64,000 nucleotides of DNA, from NCBI RefSeq assembly GCF_013409005.1, contig NZ_JACBZO010000001.1, positions 1,054,001 through 1,118,000 on the forward strand, read 5' to 3'. Shown here in pieces: positions 47,235 through 56,384 of the stretch. This stretch comes from Demequina lutea (GTDB taxonomy: Bacteria; Actinomycetota; Actinomycetes; Actinomycetales; Demequinaceae). A program made the position numbers and the translations under genes. The notes beneath the pieces were generated by a model, which saw nothing but the letters and a program-made list of their open reading frames with translations, was not told where the DNA came from and searched no databases. The number at the start of each line of letters is the position of its first letter. Position 1 is the first letter of the stretch.

Positions 47235-48788
47235 GTGACGACGACGCCCCTGGCACGACCGAATATTGACCCCGCGCGCCTGGCCGCGCTCGCGAGCATC
47301 GTGACCGGCTCGGCGGGCCATCACGAGGTGGTCTCGCCGCTCGACGGCCGCGCGCTCGCGACCCTCCCGCGCTCGAATGAGGCGGACGTGGAACGTGCGC
47401 TCGCGGCCGCTCGTCAAGCACAGGCCGCGTGGGCACGGCGGCCCCTACGAGAGCGCCGCGCCATCCTGAGGCGCGCCGGCCGCCTCTTCCTGGCGCACCA
47501 AGACGAACTCCTTGACCTCATCCAACTCGAGAACGGCAAGAACCGCCTGAGCGCCTTCGAGGAGGTCTCGGACGTGGCGCTCACCGCCGCGTACTACGCG
47601 CGCACCAGCCGACGCCTGCTGCGCCCCCATCGCAGGCGCGGCGTCATCCCCGTGCTCACGTCGGTGCGCGAGTTTCGTGTGCCCAAGGGCGTCGTGGGCA
47701 TCATCAGCCCATGGAACTACCCGCTCATGCTCGCCGTGGCCGACGCCATCCCGGCGCTCATCGCCGGCAACGGCGTGGTGCTCAAGCCCGATTCCGCGAC
47801 GCCGCTGTGCGCGCTCGCGGCCGTCGAACTCCTCCGCCAGGCGGGTGTGCCCGCGGATCTGGTTGGCGTGGTCGTGGGGGCGGGCAGCGCTCTGGGCCCG
47901 CGCCTCATCGACGGCGTCGACTACGTCATGTTCACCGGCTCCACCGCCACCGGCCGCATCATCGCGGAACACTGTGGCCGGCAGCTCATCGGTTGCTCGG
48001 CGGAGCTGGGCGGGAAGAACCCGCTGATCGTGCTTGCCGACGCGGACATCGACCGTGCGGCCCACGGTGCGGTGCAGGCGTGCTTTTCCAACTCCGGCCA
48101 ACTGTGCGTGTCCATCGAGCGGATCTACGTCGAGGACGCGGCCTACGATGCGTTCGCTGCCGCCTTTACCCGCCGGGTGAGCGCGATGCGGTTGGGTGTG
48201 GGGCTCGACTGGGAGGCCGACATCGGCACGCTCACCTCCGCCGACCAGCTCGCGGGCGTCAGTGCGCACGTGGACGACGCGGTCGCCAAGGGCGCCACGG
48301 TGCTCGCCGGAGGCAAGGCGCGCCCTGACATCGGCCCTTACGTCTACGAACCCACGGTGCTCGCGGGCGTGACCGCTGACATGGACGTGGCGCGCACGGA
48401 GACGTTCGGTCCCGTGGTGTCGCTGTACCGGGTTGCCGGCGCCGACGAGGCCGTGCGGCTGGCAAACGACTCGCCGTACGGGCTCAACGCCTCGGTGTGG
48501 TCGCGGCGCAGGGGAGGGGATGTGGCCCGCCGCGTCCACGCCGGCACGGTGAGCGTCAACGAGGGTTACGCGGCGGCGTGGGGATCGACCGACGCGCCGA
48601 TGGGCGGGGTTAAGGACTCAGGTCTGGGGCGCCGACACGGCGACGAGGGCCTCCTGAAGTACACCGAACCACAGTCGGTGCTCCGCCAGCGCATCGCCTC
48701 GGTGGCACCGCCCGACCGGGTGAGTGGCGAGACCTACGCACGATTCATGTCGAGGGCGCTGGCCCTCCTGACGAGGGTGAGGCCCTAA
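47235..48788 (+). CDS. NAD(P)-dependent succinate-semialdehyde dehydrogenase-like protein
   Basis: Aldehyde dehydrogenase superfamily member, 517 residues, most like actinobacterial GabD2. The Rossmann stretch IISPWNYPLMLAV is followed by FTGSTATGR, the general base Glu in CSAELGGKNP and the catalytic Cys in FSNSGQLCVSIER. The GTG at 47235 is fixed by CGGAGG six bases upstream; a TTG 12 codons earlier is unlikely. The exact aldehyde is inferred from overall resemblance only. The SDR gene follows 16 bp later. Confidence 0.88.
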   Translation: MTTTPLARPNIDPARLAALASIVTGSAGHHEVVSPLDGRALATLPRSNEADVERALAAARQAQAAWARRPLRERRAILRRAGRLFLAHQDELLDLIQLENGKNRLSAFEEVSDVALTAAYYARTSRRLLRPHRRRGVIPVLTSVREFRVPKGVVGIISPWNYPLMLAVADAIPALIAGNGVVLKPDSATPLCALAAVELLRQAGVPADLVGVVVGAGSALGPRLIDGVDYVMFTGSTATGRIIAEHCGRQLIGCSAELGGKNPLIVLADADIDRAAHGAVQACFSNSGQLCVSIERIYVEDAAYDAFAAAFTRRVSAMRLGVGLDWEADIGTLTSADQLAGVSAHVDDAVAKGATVLAGGKARPDIGPYVYEPTVLAGVTADMDVARTETFGPVVSLYRVAGADEAVRLANDSPYGLNASVWSRRRGGDVARRVHAGTVSVNEGYAAAWGSTDAPMGGVKDSGLGRRHGDEGLLKYTEPQSVLRQRIASVAPPDRVSGETYARFMSRALALLTRVRP

Positions 48789-48804
48789 TGACGGGAATGC
48801 AACA

Positions 48805-49617
48805 GTGAAGGGAACGCAGCTGAGGGGCGCCCGCGTGCTGATCACCGGAGCCGGATCCGGCATCGGCCGCCTGATGGCGCTCGAGGCCGCCCGGCGCGGT
48901 GCCACCATCGCCGTGTGGGATAGAGACAAGGCGGGCGCCGACGAAACGGTGCGGCAAGTCGTAGAGGCGGGCGGCGCCGCGTCGGCCACCGTGGTGGACA
49001 TCACGGACCGCGCCGCCGTGGCGGCGGCCGCCGAGCGCGAGGGCCCGGTAGACGTGGTGATCAACAACGCGGGCGTGGTCACGGGGGCGACGCTCATGGA
49101 GGCCTCCGACGAGGCAATCGAGCGCACGTTCCAGGTCAATACGCTTGCCCTGTTCTGGGTCACGCGCGCGCTCTTGCCGGGCATGCTCGACCGGGGTCGG
49201 GGCACCGTGGTGACCATCGCGTCGGCCGCTGGCTTGCTGGGCGTCGCGAAGCAGACCGACTACGCCGCGTCCAAGGCCGCCGCGATCGGTTTCACGGAGT
49301 CCCTGCGCGCCGAACTTCGGGACGCACGGTCGCCCGTGCGCACGCTGGTGTTCATGCCGTACTACATCGACACGGGCATGTTTGAAGGTGTGCGCACCCG
49401 CTTCCCGCTGTTGCTGCCGATCCTCGACCCGCACAAGGCGGCGCGCCGAGTGATCCGGGGTGTCGAACGCGGCACCCAGCAGATCGTGATGCCGCCCATG
49501 GTGAGGATGGTGCCGGTGCTGCGGGCCTTGCCCGTGCGCGCGTTCGATGCGGTGGTGGACTTCTTTGGCATCAACCACACCATGGACCACTTCGTGGGAC
49601 GCGGGCCGTCACGCTGA
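48805..49617 (+). CDS. SDR family NAD(P)-dependent oxidoreductase
   Basis: Classical short-chain dehydrogenase, 270 residues. Cofactor motif GAGSGIG, NNAG, catalytic Ser in TIASAAG and YAASK are all present. The C-terminal part (DAVVDFFGINHTMDHF) resembles the membrane-associated retinol/17-beta-HSD-11-like group. Likely co-transcribed with the aldehyde dehydrogenase; the substrate is unknown. Confidence 0.9.
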   Translation: MKGTQLRGARVLITGAGSGIGRLMALEAARRGATIAVWDRDKAGADETVRQVVEAGGAASATVVDITDRAAVAAAAEREGPVDVVINNAGVVTGATLMEASDEAIERTFQVNTLALFWVTRALLPGMLDRGRGTVVTIASAAGLLGVAKQTDYAASKAAAIGFTESLRAELRDARSPVRTLVFMPYYIDTGMFEGVRTRFPLLLPILDPHKAARRVIRGVERGTQQIVMPPMVRMVPVLRALPVRAFDAVVDFFGINHTMDHFVGRGPSR

Positions 49618-49711
49618 GACGCCGTTCACAGGGGCGCCGCGATTAGCGTTGGGGAGCCGATCTGGGCTACGATGACGGTCGCTCTTTATGAGCGCGTGAT
49701 CGCGAGATTAC

Positions 49712-49784
49712 GGGGCTGTGGCGCAGCTGGTAGCGCACCTGCATGGCATGCAGGGGGTCAGGGGTTCGAATCCCCTCAGCTCCA
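49712..49784 (+). tRNA. tRNA-Ala (anticodon GGC)
   Basis: A complete cloverleaf of 73 nt: acceptor stem GGGGCTG pairs with CAGCTCC, the anticodon stem CCTGC/GCAGG encloses the loop ATGGCAT with anticodon GGC, and the T-loop TTCGAAT is canonical. The CCA end is not encoded. A terminator follows 27 bp later. Confidence 0.95.
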
Positions 49785-49798
49785 CGTGGTGTGGAGAC

Positions 49799-49846
49799 AG
49801 CACCGCTTGAGACCGTCCTTCGGGGCGGTTTTTTGCGTTGGTGGTG
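49799..49846 (+). repeat. 48-bp direct repeat, copy 1 (tRNA-Ala terminator)
   Basis: These 48 bases are identical to 58423-58470, 8,624 bp away, same orientation. They begin 14 bp past the tRNA and contain its terminator. The sequences diverge immediately on both sides. Together the two copies enclose the accessory region. Confidence 0.9.
49812..49835 (+). terminator. Rho-independent terminator of tRNA-Ala
   Basis: ACCGTCC-TTCG-GGGCGGT forms a 7-bp stem (one G-U) with a UUCG tetraloop, followed by six T. Clear intrinsic terminator. Confidence 0.85.
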
Positions 49847-50035
49847 AAGGGCACTTCTCGCGAACGTGCGGTCGAGGAGGCGCCCGCCGCCACTCCGTCG
49901 ATCGGTCAGGATCCATCGAGAGTGCGAAGCCATGGCCGTTGGATGGGGGCTTGGTCAGAGGATGACTCTCTTGTGGTCGAGTCCGCTGTGCGCTCCGACC
50001 TTGTCGACGCACCAAGCAACCCTTGGGCGCGAAAC

Positions 50036-50320
50036 TCATCCTGCTGGCAGGTTTTCCAAGTTGTCGAGGCCGGTGCTGTCAGGCTTGGTCTTGAGGTACG
50101 GAGAAGCCAAGCAGGCGCTTTTGGGGCAATAGCTCAACTTCTGTATCGATGCCGTGTATCCACCGGCACTGGTCTGCCAAGTGTCTCCTGCATCGAGGCT
50201 CGTGACGACCTCTTTGCGCGTGTAGTGGATACCGGCCGCGGTAATAACGCCCTCAATGTGGTGGTGGGTGCCGTCAGAAGACGTTTCCTTCCTTACTTTA
50301 ACAACGGTGTAGTTCGCCAT
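50036..50320 (-). CDS. DUF3892 domain protein, 94 residues
   Basis: Small soluble protein. The pattern VVKVRKET...HHHIEGVIT, then RKEVVTSLDAGDTW and the C-terminal YLKTKPDSTGLDNLENLP, matches the DUF3892 family, whose function is unknown. A very good GAGAGGAG lies six bases before the ATG. The codon usage is more A+T-rich than the flanking core genes, in keeping with transfer. It lies in the accessory region, divergent from the NTPase gene. Confidence 0.75.
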   Translation of the reverse strand: MANYTVVKVRKETSSDGTHHHIEGVITAAGIHYTRKEVVTSLDAGDTWQTSAGGYTASIQKLSYCPKSACLASPYLKTKPDSTGLDNLENLPAG

Positions 50321-51006
50321 TTGATGCTCCTCTCATTGATTGTATTTTCTGATGCTAGCGGTCGCCACTGACATCGAACGGGCGATAGAAGAACACGGCA
50401 GAGTTACTGCCCAAGTTTGCTTGACTCCTGATCGATGCCCTGAATGGCGATTGGCGTTCGCGGAGGCGAGCGTCGCGCGTGGGGCTGGCGCAGGTCAACC
50501 TTCAATACCTCGGTGAAGAGCGTCGCCGCGCAGATCCACCTCCACACGGTGCCGGGAGGTGGCGAGCAGATTGGTTCGAGCGCTTGCTTGGCTCGTCGAG
50601 GAGGACGCGCTCGCGATCCTGCGGGCGCGGAGCGACCCGAGTTTCCTGGACCCGGGGTGGACCGTGTAACGCTCGCGCGATGTCTTGCCCTGCAGGCTGC
50701 GCGCGGACCGGGCGCTCAAGGCACGATGGGCCGTCGGCCGGTGAAGATGGTCCAAGTGGGGAGAGGCCGGGTCTCCAGTGGAAACCCTGGTCCACCAACG
50801 CGTGGCGGCGAGCCCACGCAAATACCTCGACCTGCTGCTCGGCGGCGTGAAGAGTGTTCCGGATGCAATCCACGGGCCCACTGTGATCAAGATGGATGCC
50901 GGTGGATGCTTGGATGCGGGGTTCGATGGTGAGCGGTGGTTCGACGGGGCGTCGGGTTCGTCGCGCGACTAGCAGGTGCTGTTTGAGCGCAGCATTATGC
51001 TGCGGG
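50321..51006. other. Gene-poor stretch between DUF3892 and the YobI NTPase
   Basis: About 690 bp with no frame I can support. A 54-codon frame at 50352-50516 (starting MLAVATDIERAIEEHG) has protein-like composition for its first 40 residues and could be the start of a decayed gene, but it ends without a recognisable domain. Frames at 50479-50850 and 50778-50972 look like random high-G+C translations. I regard the stretch as gene debris plus the upstream region of the NTPase. Confidence 0.45.
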
Positions 51007-51034
51007 TTGACCTGTCAGAACACGCTGACATAAT
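51007..51034 (+). promoter_or_regulatory. Candidate promoter of the YobI NTPase gene
   Basis: TTGACC (51007-51012), a 16-bp spacer and CATAAT (51029-51034) give a close match to TTGACA/TATAAT. The predicted transcript start would fall within about 5 bp of the ATG at 51045, so the message may have a very short leader or be almost leaderless. Confidence 0.5.
51013..51030. promoter_or_regulatory. Operator-like dyad in the NTPase promoter
   Basis: TGTCAG-AACACG-CTGACA is a perfect six-base inverted repeat lying exactly between the -35 and -10 boxes, the classic place for a repressor site. Confidence 0.5.
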
Positions 51035-51044
51035 CAGGAGCACT

Positions 51045-54000
51045 ATGAAGCAGCGAATTCTGATTGCAACAAGGCGCCTTATCAACGGGGTCCGTAGCTG
51101 GAAGAACGATGAGGAACAGAAAGCCCCGATCCTCCTCCCGCTCACGCCCGCATATGAATCTGACAAGCACCAGGTTTACCTCGGCGTCATCGAAGCTGCA
51201 CTGAATGATCCAGAGCGTTCAGTGCTGAACATCGCGGTTACGGGTAGCTATGGCGTTGGCAAGAGCAGCATTCTCATGGAGGTTGCGCGTAGGCACCGGC
51301 GCAAGGTGGTCTCTGTTTCTCTCGCGACGCTCGGCTTCCCGGACGACGACCAGGTGCCGGAGCAGAAGAAGGCGCCGCAAGCGGCGACCAAGACGAACCG
51401 GATCCAGAAGGAGATTGTTAAGCAACTCCTGTACAGCCAGGATCCTTCCAAGATGCCGGGCTTCCGGTACCACCGCACGACGGGCTTCCGATTGTGGCGT
51501 TCCGTCTCGCTTTGTGCCCTGCTCTCCGTGCCGGTAGCCATCGTCTTCTTGCTCGCCGGATGGACACAGACCATCGGCGCCCTGATTCCGAACGTCAGCG
51601 AGCACAAGTGGCTCCCGCACCTGGTGGTGTTCAGCGGCTCTACCGCGCTTCTGACCGCGCTACTCGCGGCGTTCCACAACCGCATTCAGATTGAGCGCTT
51701 GGGAACGGGCGCCGCGTCCATTGTCCTCTCGCCGAAGTCCGCAACGTACTTCGACGAGTACCTGGACGAGATCGTCTACTTCTTCGAGACGGCCAAGCGC
51801 GACATCGTCATCTTTGAGGATATCGACCGGTTCGATGACGCGCACATATTCGAGACGCTCCGGTCCCTAAACTCGATACTCAATGGTGCCAAACAGCTCA
51901 AGGGTCGCCGAATCCGGTTCATATACGCCGTCAAGGACAGTATCTTCGACGAGTTGGGAGCACGTGCGGCGAAGGAGGAGCTCAGGTTACGCGAGTCCGC
52001 TGGGGATGCGTCGACAGCGCGAGCCGTCAACCGCCAACGCGACGATGCTGCCGAAGCTGAGGTGGCGCGAGCAAACCGCACCAAATTCTTTAACCTCGTC
52101 GTTCCCGTCGTGCCCTTCGTCACGCACCGCAGCGCACGAGATTTGCTGGTGCAGACCATGGACAAGGATCTCGACCACGGCATCTCTGACGAACTCATCG
52201 ATCTGGCAGCGCGCTACGTCGCCGACATGCGTTTGATCAAGAACATCCGCAACGAGTACGCCATCTTCAAACGGCTTGTCCTAGACGCGGGCGACATCGA
52301 CCTCAAGCCTGACAAGCTCTTCGCCATGGTGCTCTACAAGAGCACCCACCTTGCCGACTTCGAGGAGATCAAGCTGGGGAAGAGCCGCCTCGATGACCTC
52401 TATCGCGATGGCCGCGAACTCGTGAGGGAAAACGTGCAGGCTGAGAACGCAACTATTCGCCAAGCGCGACAGAGGAAGCAGCGCACACAAGTCGCGGCTG
52501 GACAGGCGCGTTCGCTTGGCCAGACGCTTCAGGGTCGTATCGACGACTTGGGCAACTTCTTCGACGGCGTTAGTCGGAGGTCAATGACGTTTGCGGGAGC
52601 GGCTGCGATGCCGGAGGAACTCACGACCCCTGATTTCTGGGAGCGTGTTGCCTCTGGCGACGGCCCGCTCGTTGTGACATACAACGATCCGCAACTGGGA
52701 AGAGCCCGCACTGCAACGCTGTCGAGCGACGACATTGAACGTGTCATCGGCAAGAAGCTCGACTCTGCCGAGTGGGTCGCGGGTGAGCACACCGAGGCAG
52801 ATGCCGCAATCCAGGGGGCCCTCACTCGGCGTGAGTTCCTCGCGCGAGCAGACATGAGCGACCTGTTCGCTCGGGAGGAGTTTTCGGCCGACATCGACGG
52901 AGAGGATTTGTCATTCGCCGGGCACGCAAAGAAGCGGCTCACCTCAGAGTTTGCTGTGCAGCTCGTCAAGGCGGGGTACATCGACCGCAACTTCACGCTC
53001 TACACGTCGACGTTCTACGACGACCGAGTCAGTACCAACGCCACTAACTTCATCCTCAAGAGCGTCGACCGCCACACGATCGATATGCATTTCGCACTCA
53101 CGGCTGAGGACGTAGCGACGCTGCTGCGCGAGCGTGGTCGCAGCATCCTTACCGAGAAGGCTATCTACAACGTCGACGTTCTCGACTACCTGTTAACTTC
53201 CGACACAGACGGGCTTGCTGCCGTAGTCGGCGAACTCGTGAAGTTTGGGGATGACGAGCGCGATCTAGTCCTCACCTACATGGAGTCCGGTGACAGTCCG
53301 GCTGAATTGGTGGCGGCAATGGCTCCCCTATGGAAGTCGGTCTTCACCTTCCTCGCGTCCGAAGCGGGCGTTGATAGCGAGGTGCAGGTCAAGTTGATCG
53401 ACGCAGCCCTTCGATCCACGGACAAACGTGTGGCATATGAGACGAACGCTCAGGTCGGTGCACTCCTTGTTTCGAGTGCGCCCCATCTTGGCGTCTGCGT
53501 CGCAGACGATACCTCGGAGTCCACGGCCCACGTCATTGCGACATTGCTGACGGGTTCGGACGTAGCGCTCGCCTCGCTCGCAGGGTTGGGACGCCCCGTG
53601 CTTCGGGCAGTCGTAGAGGCTGGTTGCTATGAGATCACCCGGGAGAATTTGGTCCTTGCGCTCGAAAATCAGGCCAACGGGCTCAGCCTCGACGCCATCA
53701 AGGGCGCGAACGAACTGGTGTACAAGCGGGTACTCACCGACCTCAGGGCGTACCTGACCGTTCTCGAGGAAGGAGAGGAGACAATCCTCGATGCTGCCGC
53801 GTTTGGCAGCATCCTCGGGGACCTTTTCAGTGCCGACGAAGACGCACTTCCGTCTGTGCTGGAGCACGCGAACGCAGGCTGTATTGCGTATGACCTCTCG
53901 AAAGTCGCGGCCGAGACGTGGCCAGTTCTTGCGGACTACTCGCGTTTCCCAATCACCTTCGATAACGTCGTTGCCTACGTTGACGAATACGACGTTGACG

Positions 54001-54788
54001 ACCGTCTGGGTTTGCGGCTCGAAGCGCAGGGAAGCATCACGGTTGATGCGAGACCTGAGGAGCAAGCGAAGGTTGACCTGGCTCTTGCGATTCTGGGTGC
54101 CTCGGATGTCTTGCCGGAGGCTCAGTTGCGCGCAGCTCTCGTGGGGAGCCTCGACCTCGCTGGATACCTCGTGGCATCCGAGCTGCCTGATCACTCTGGT
54201 GAGTTGATCGGTTGGCTCATCGCCGAGAACGTCATTGGCGACGATGCGGAGTCGTTCGCGGTGATTGCGGCGGCAGACCTTCGCGGACGTGCCTTGGCCA
54301 TTAGCAAATCGCGGGAGTTCAGGAACTTCATGACGCCGGCTGAGGTGACGCCTGATCAGGTCGGCAGCATTGTGGCGAGTGCGCTTGTGCCGACACCCAT
54401 CAAGTCCGCGATCCTCGAACGACTTGCCGACTTCACCGTAGGCACTCCGCGCATCGGACTCCAGAAGATTGCTCAGTACGCTGTTGATAAGCGGCGTGCA
54501 CTCACCCTCGACGAAACAGCGCGGCTCGCCGCCGAAGGCGTCACCGCCACAGTCGTGGTGTCACTGCTGCGTAGCCATCTGCCATCGATCAATGTTGCGG
54601 CGTTGTCGAGTATTTTGACGTCCCTTGGTCAGGACTACGCGTTTCTCGCCACCAAGAGCGGGAAGCACCCGACTTTCCCGAATAACGTCGCACACCGAGA
54701 ACTTGCGGAGCGACTCGAACTGCTTCAACTCGCAAGTTCCTGGGAAGCCAAGGATGGGCGTGTCAAGATCCGAATGCGACGCCGGTAG
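51045..54788 (+). CDS. YobI-family P-loop NTPase, membrane-anchored, 1,247 residues
   Basis: Large NTPase of the YobI-ATPase type, a poorly characterised relative of the KAP/STAND ATPases. Walker A GSYGVGKSS (residues 67-75) is followed by two hydrophobic segments (about 154-173 and 190-210) inserted in the ATPase, as in KAP proteins. Walker B is DIVIFEDIDRF (253-263), with a sensor-like RFIYAVKDSIF (291-301). The remaining ~900 residues are alpha-helical repeats without a known enzymatic domain, probably a sensing or partner-binding arm. ATG 51045 has AGGAG upstream; GTG 50976 and ATG 50997 are alternatives upstream of or inside the promoter. Composition is less G+C-rich than the neighbours. 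A role in phage defence is inference. Confidence 0.8.
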   Translation: MKQRILIATRRLINGVRSWKNDEEQKAPILLPLTPAYESDKHQVYLGVIEAALNDPERSVLNIAVTGSYGVGKSSILMEVARRHRRKVVSVSLATLGFPDDDQVPEQKKAPQAATKTNRIQKEIVKQLLYSQDPSKMPGFRYHRTTGFRLWRSVSLCALLSVPVAIVFLLAGWTQTIGALIPNVSEHKWLPHLVVFSGSTALLTALLAAFHNRIQIERLGTGAASIVLSPKSATYFDEYLDEIVYFFETAKRDIVIFEDIDRFDDAHIFETLRSLNSILNGAKQLKGRRIRFIYAVKDSIFDELGARAAKEELRLRESAGDASTARAVNRQRDDAAEAEVARANRTKFFNLVVPVVPFVTHRSARDLLVQTMDKDLDHGISDELIDLAARYVADMRLIKNIRNEYAIFKRLVLDAGDIDLKPDKLFAMVLYKSTHLADFEEIKLGKSRLDDLYRDGRELVRENVQAENATIRQARQRKQRTQVAAGQARSLGQTLQGRIDDLGNFFDGVSRRSMTFAGAAAMPEELTTPDFWERVASGDGPLVVTYNDPQLGRARTATLSSDDIERVIGKKLDSAEWVAGEHTEADAAIQGALTRREFLARADMSDLFAREEFSADIDGEDLSFAGHAKKRLTSEFAVQLVKAGYIDRNFTLYTSTFYDDRVSTNATNFILKSVDRHTIDMHFALTAEDVATLLRERGRSILTEKAIYNVDVLDYLLTSDTDGLAAVVGELVKFGDDERDLVLTYMESGDSPAELVAAMAPLWKSVFTFLASEAGVDSEVQVKLIDAALRSTDKRVAYETNAQVGALLVSSAPHLGVCVADDTSESTAHVIATLLTGSDVALASLAGLGRPVLRAVVEAGCYEITRENLVLALENQANGLSLDAIKGANELVYKRVLTDLRAYLTVLEEGEETILDAAAFGSILGDLFSADEDALPSVLEHANAGCIAYDLSKVAAETWPVLADYSRFPITFDNVVAYVDEYDVDDRLGLRLEAQGSITVDARPEEQAKVDLALAILGASDVLPEAQLRAALVGSLDLAGYLVASELPDHSGELIGWLIAENVIGDDAESFAVIAAADLRGRALAISKSREFRNFMTPAEVTPDQVGSIVASALVPTPIKSAILERLADFTVGTPRIGLQKIAQYAVDKRRALTLDETARLAAEGVTATVVVSLLRSHLPSINVAALSSILTSLGQDYAFLATKSGKHPTFPNNVAHRELAERLELLQLASSWEAKDGRVKIRMRRR

Positions 54789-54929
54789 CCGTGACCAGAG
54801 TTCGTTCGAATCGCCGCGGTGGGCTCCCTTCGTTACAACAGCGCACTTTGGCACAGGTACGTCGCGGGGGACCCTGCACCGCTATCCCGGAACGTCGGAA
54901 GAGGAGACGGTCCCCTCAAAGAGCCGCCG

Positions 54930-55410
54930 CTACGCCCCCTGCATGCTCTCCGAAGCTCCAGCGACGACCTGCCCGATTTCACGGCACGAGCGGACGGAGT
55001 CGGTCTCGGCCACCTGCTTGAATTCGGCGGCCACCTCGGTGAAGGAGTCGAGCGCAGGGTCGACGCCCACGAGCGTGAAGGGGCGCTGGACGACGCGCAG
55101 GTCGAGCCCCCAGACATCCTCGAGGGCGCGTCGCAGCCACGGGCTTGAGTGGTCCCAACCCTCCTTTGGTGAGCCGAGCACGGTGACGAGCGTCGCGGGC
55201 TTACCTCGCAGCGCCGTGCTACGAGGATCCATGTAGGCAATGTCGAACCAAGTCTTGAAGTGCTGCGAGACCCCGTAGTTCTACAAGGGCACCGCGAATA
55301 CGAGTGCGTCGGCCTCGATCATCTCGTCGGCGATCTCCGTTGCCAGGGCGCGCACGGCGTACGGTCCGGCCGGGCAGGTGATCCTCGCGGGGAGGTGCCA
55401 GTTCGCGATG
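54930..55410 (-). pseudogene. FMN-dependent NADH-azoreductase-like gene, broken
   Basis: On the minus strand the protein reads ATEIADEMIEADALVFAVPL, then a TAG stop, then NYGVSQHFKTWFDIAYMDP and GKPATLVTVLGSPKEGWDHS, continuing to about 54,930. This is the flavodoxin-fold AzoR/NAD(P)H oxidoreductase family, in which PLYNYG is normal; a TAC-to-TAG change explains the stop at about 55,276. The N-terminal 60 or so residues of the family are missing upstream. Both the nonsense codon and the truncation mark it as a pseudogene. Confidence 0.7.
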
Positions 55411-55465
55411 AGGCGGCAGGCATGATGCGGTGCCGCGAGTCATACGTCGGCCCCACAATCAATCT

Positions 55466-56383
55466 ATGACGCGACGCGGACTCATCCTGTTCGGCTCCCT
55501 GGGCGTGGCCTGGGGCATTCCGTACCTCTTCATCAAGATCGCCGTGGGGGAACTCGCTCCGGAGGTCGTGGTGCTGGCCCGGTCGGCACTTGCGGCCGTG
55601 CTCCTGCTTCCCATCGCGGCGTTCCGCCACGAGATCGCGCCGGTGCTGAGGCGCTGGCGGCCGATGCTCGTTTACACGGTGGTCGAGATGGTGATCCCCT
55701 GGTATCTGCTCAGTTCCGCCGAGACGAGGCTTCCCAGTTCCACGACGGGTTTGCTCATCGCCGCTGTTCCTCTCGCAGGGATCGCGGTTGCGTGGGCGCT
55801 GGGGAAGCCGACGCAATTTCGCGGATGGAACTGGGTAGGCATCGCCGTGGGCATGGCTGGCGTGGGGGCACTCGTCGGCTTCGATGTGCACGGCTCCAAC
55901 CTGAGCGCGGTGGCCGAGGTGGCGGTGGTGGTCGTCGGTTACGCGTTGGGCCCCGCCGTCCTGGCGCACTGGGTGCCGGAATTGCCGGGCGTGGGTGTGG
56001 CCGCGGTGTCTCTCGCCGCGGTGGCCGTCATCTACACACCTGTGGTGGCGCTGCGCGGATCGTGGCCCATTGCGTGGCCTTCCGGAGGGGTGGTGACGTC
56101 GATCGTGGTGCTCGCGGTCGTGTGCTCGGCGCTGGCCTTTGTGATGATGATCGCGCTCATCGGGGAGATCGGGCCGGTGCGCAGCACAGCCATCACGTAT
56201 GTGAATCCGGCGGTGGCGATATTCGCGGGTGTGCTCTTCCTGAGTGAGCGGCTCACCATCTGGAAGGTGCTTGGCCTCGCGCTCGTGCTCGGCGGCTCGG
56301 CGCTCGCCACGCGCCACCGGCCCATCCCGGCCGTGCCGCTCGACCCAACTGTTGACGAGGCCCTCGCGGCGACGGGGCGTTAG
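55466..56383 (+). CDS. EamA/DMT-family transporter
   Basis: Drug/metabolite transporter with ten hydrophobic segments in two EamA repeats, 305 residues. Typical stretches are LFGSLGVAWGIPYLFIKIAV at the start and TYVNPAVAIFAGVLFLSERL in the second repeat. The substrate is unknown. ATG 55466 is the first good start; a frame extension upstream overlaps the azoreductase relic. Codon use is like the chromosomal core. Confidence 0.9.
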   Translation: MTRRGLILFGSLGVAWGIPYLFIKIAVGELAPEVVVLARSALAAVLLLPIAAFRHEIAPVLRRWRPMLVYTVVEMVIPWYLLSSAETRLPSSTTGLLIAAVPLAGIAVAWALGKPTQFRGWNWVGIAVGMAGVGALVGFDVHGSNLSAVAEVAVVVVGYALGPAVLAHWVPELPGVGVAAVSLAAVAVIYTPVVALRGSWPIAWPSGGVVTSIVVLAVVCSALAFVMMIALIGEIGPVRSTAITYVNPAVAIFAGVLFLSERLTIWKVLGLALVLGGSALATRHRPIPAVPLDPTVDEALAATGR

Positions 56384-56384
56384 T

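Noticed and set aside
49672-49965. Open frame running through the tRNA-Ala gene
   Set aside because: It spans the tRNA and its terminator, so it is not a protein gene.
50444-50972. Open frames 50444-50932, 50479-50850 and 50778-50972 as genes
   Set aside because: Poor starts, mixed composition and no recognisable family; treated as gene debris.
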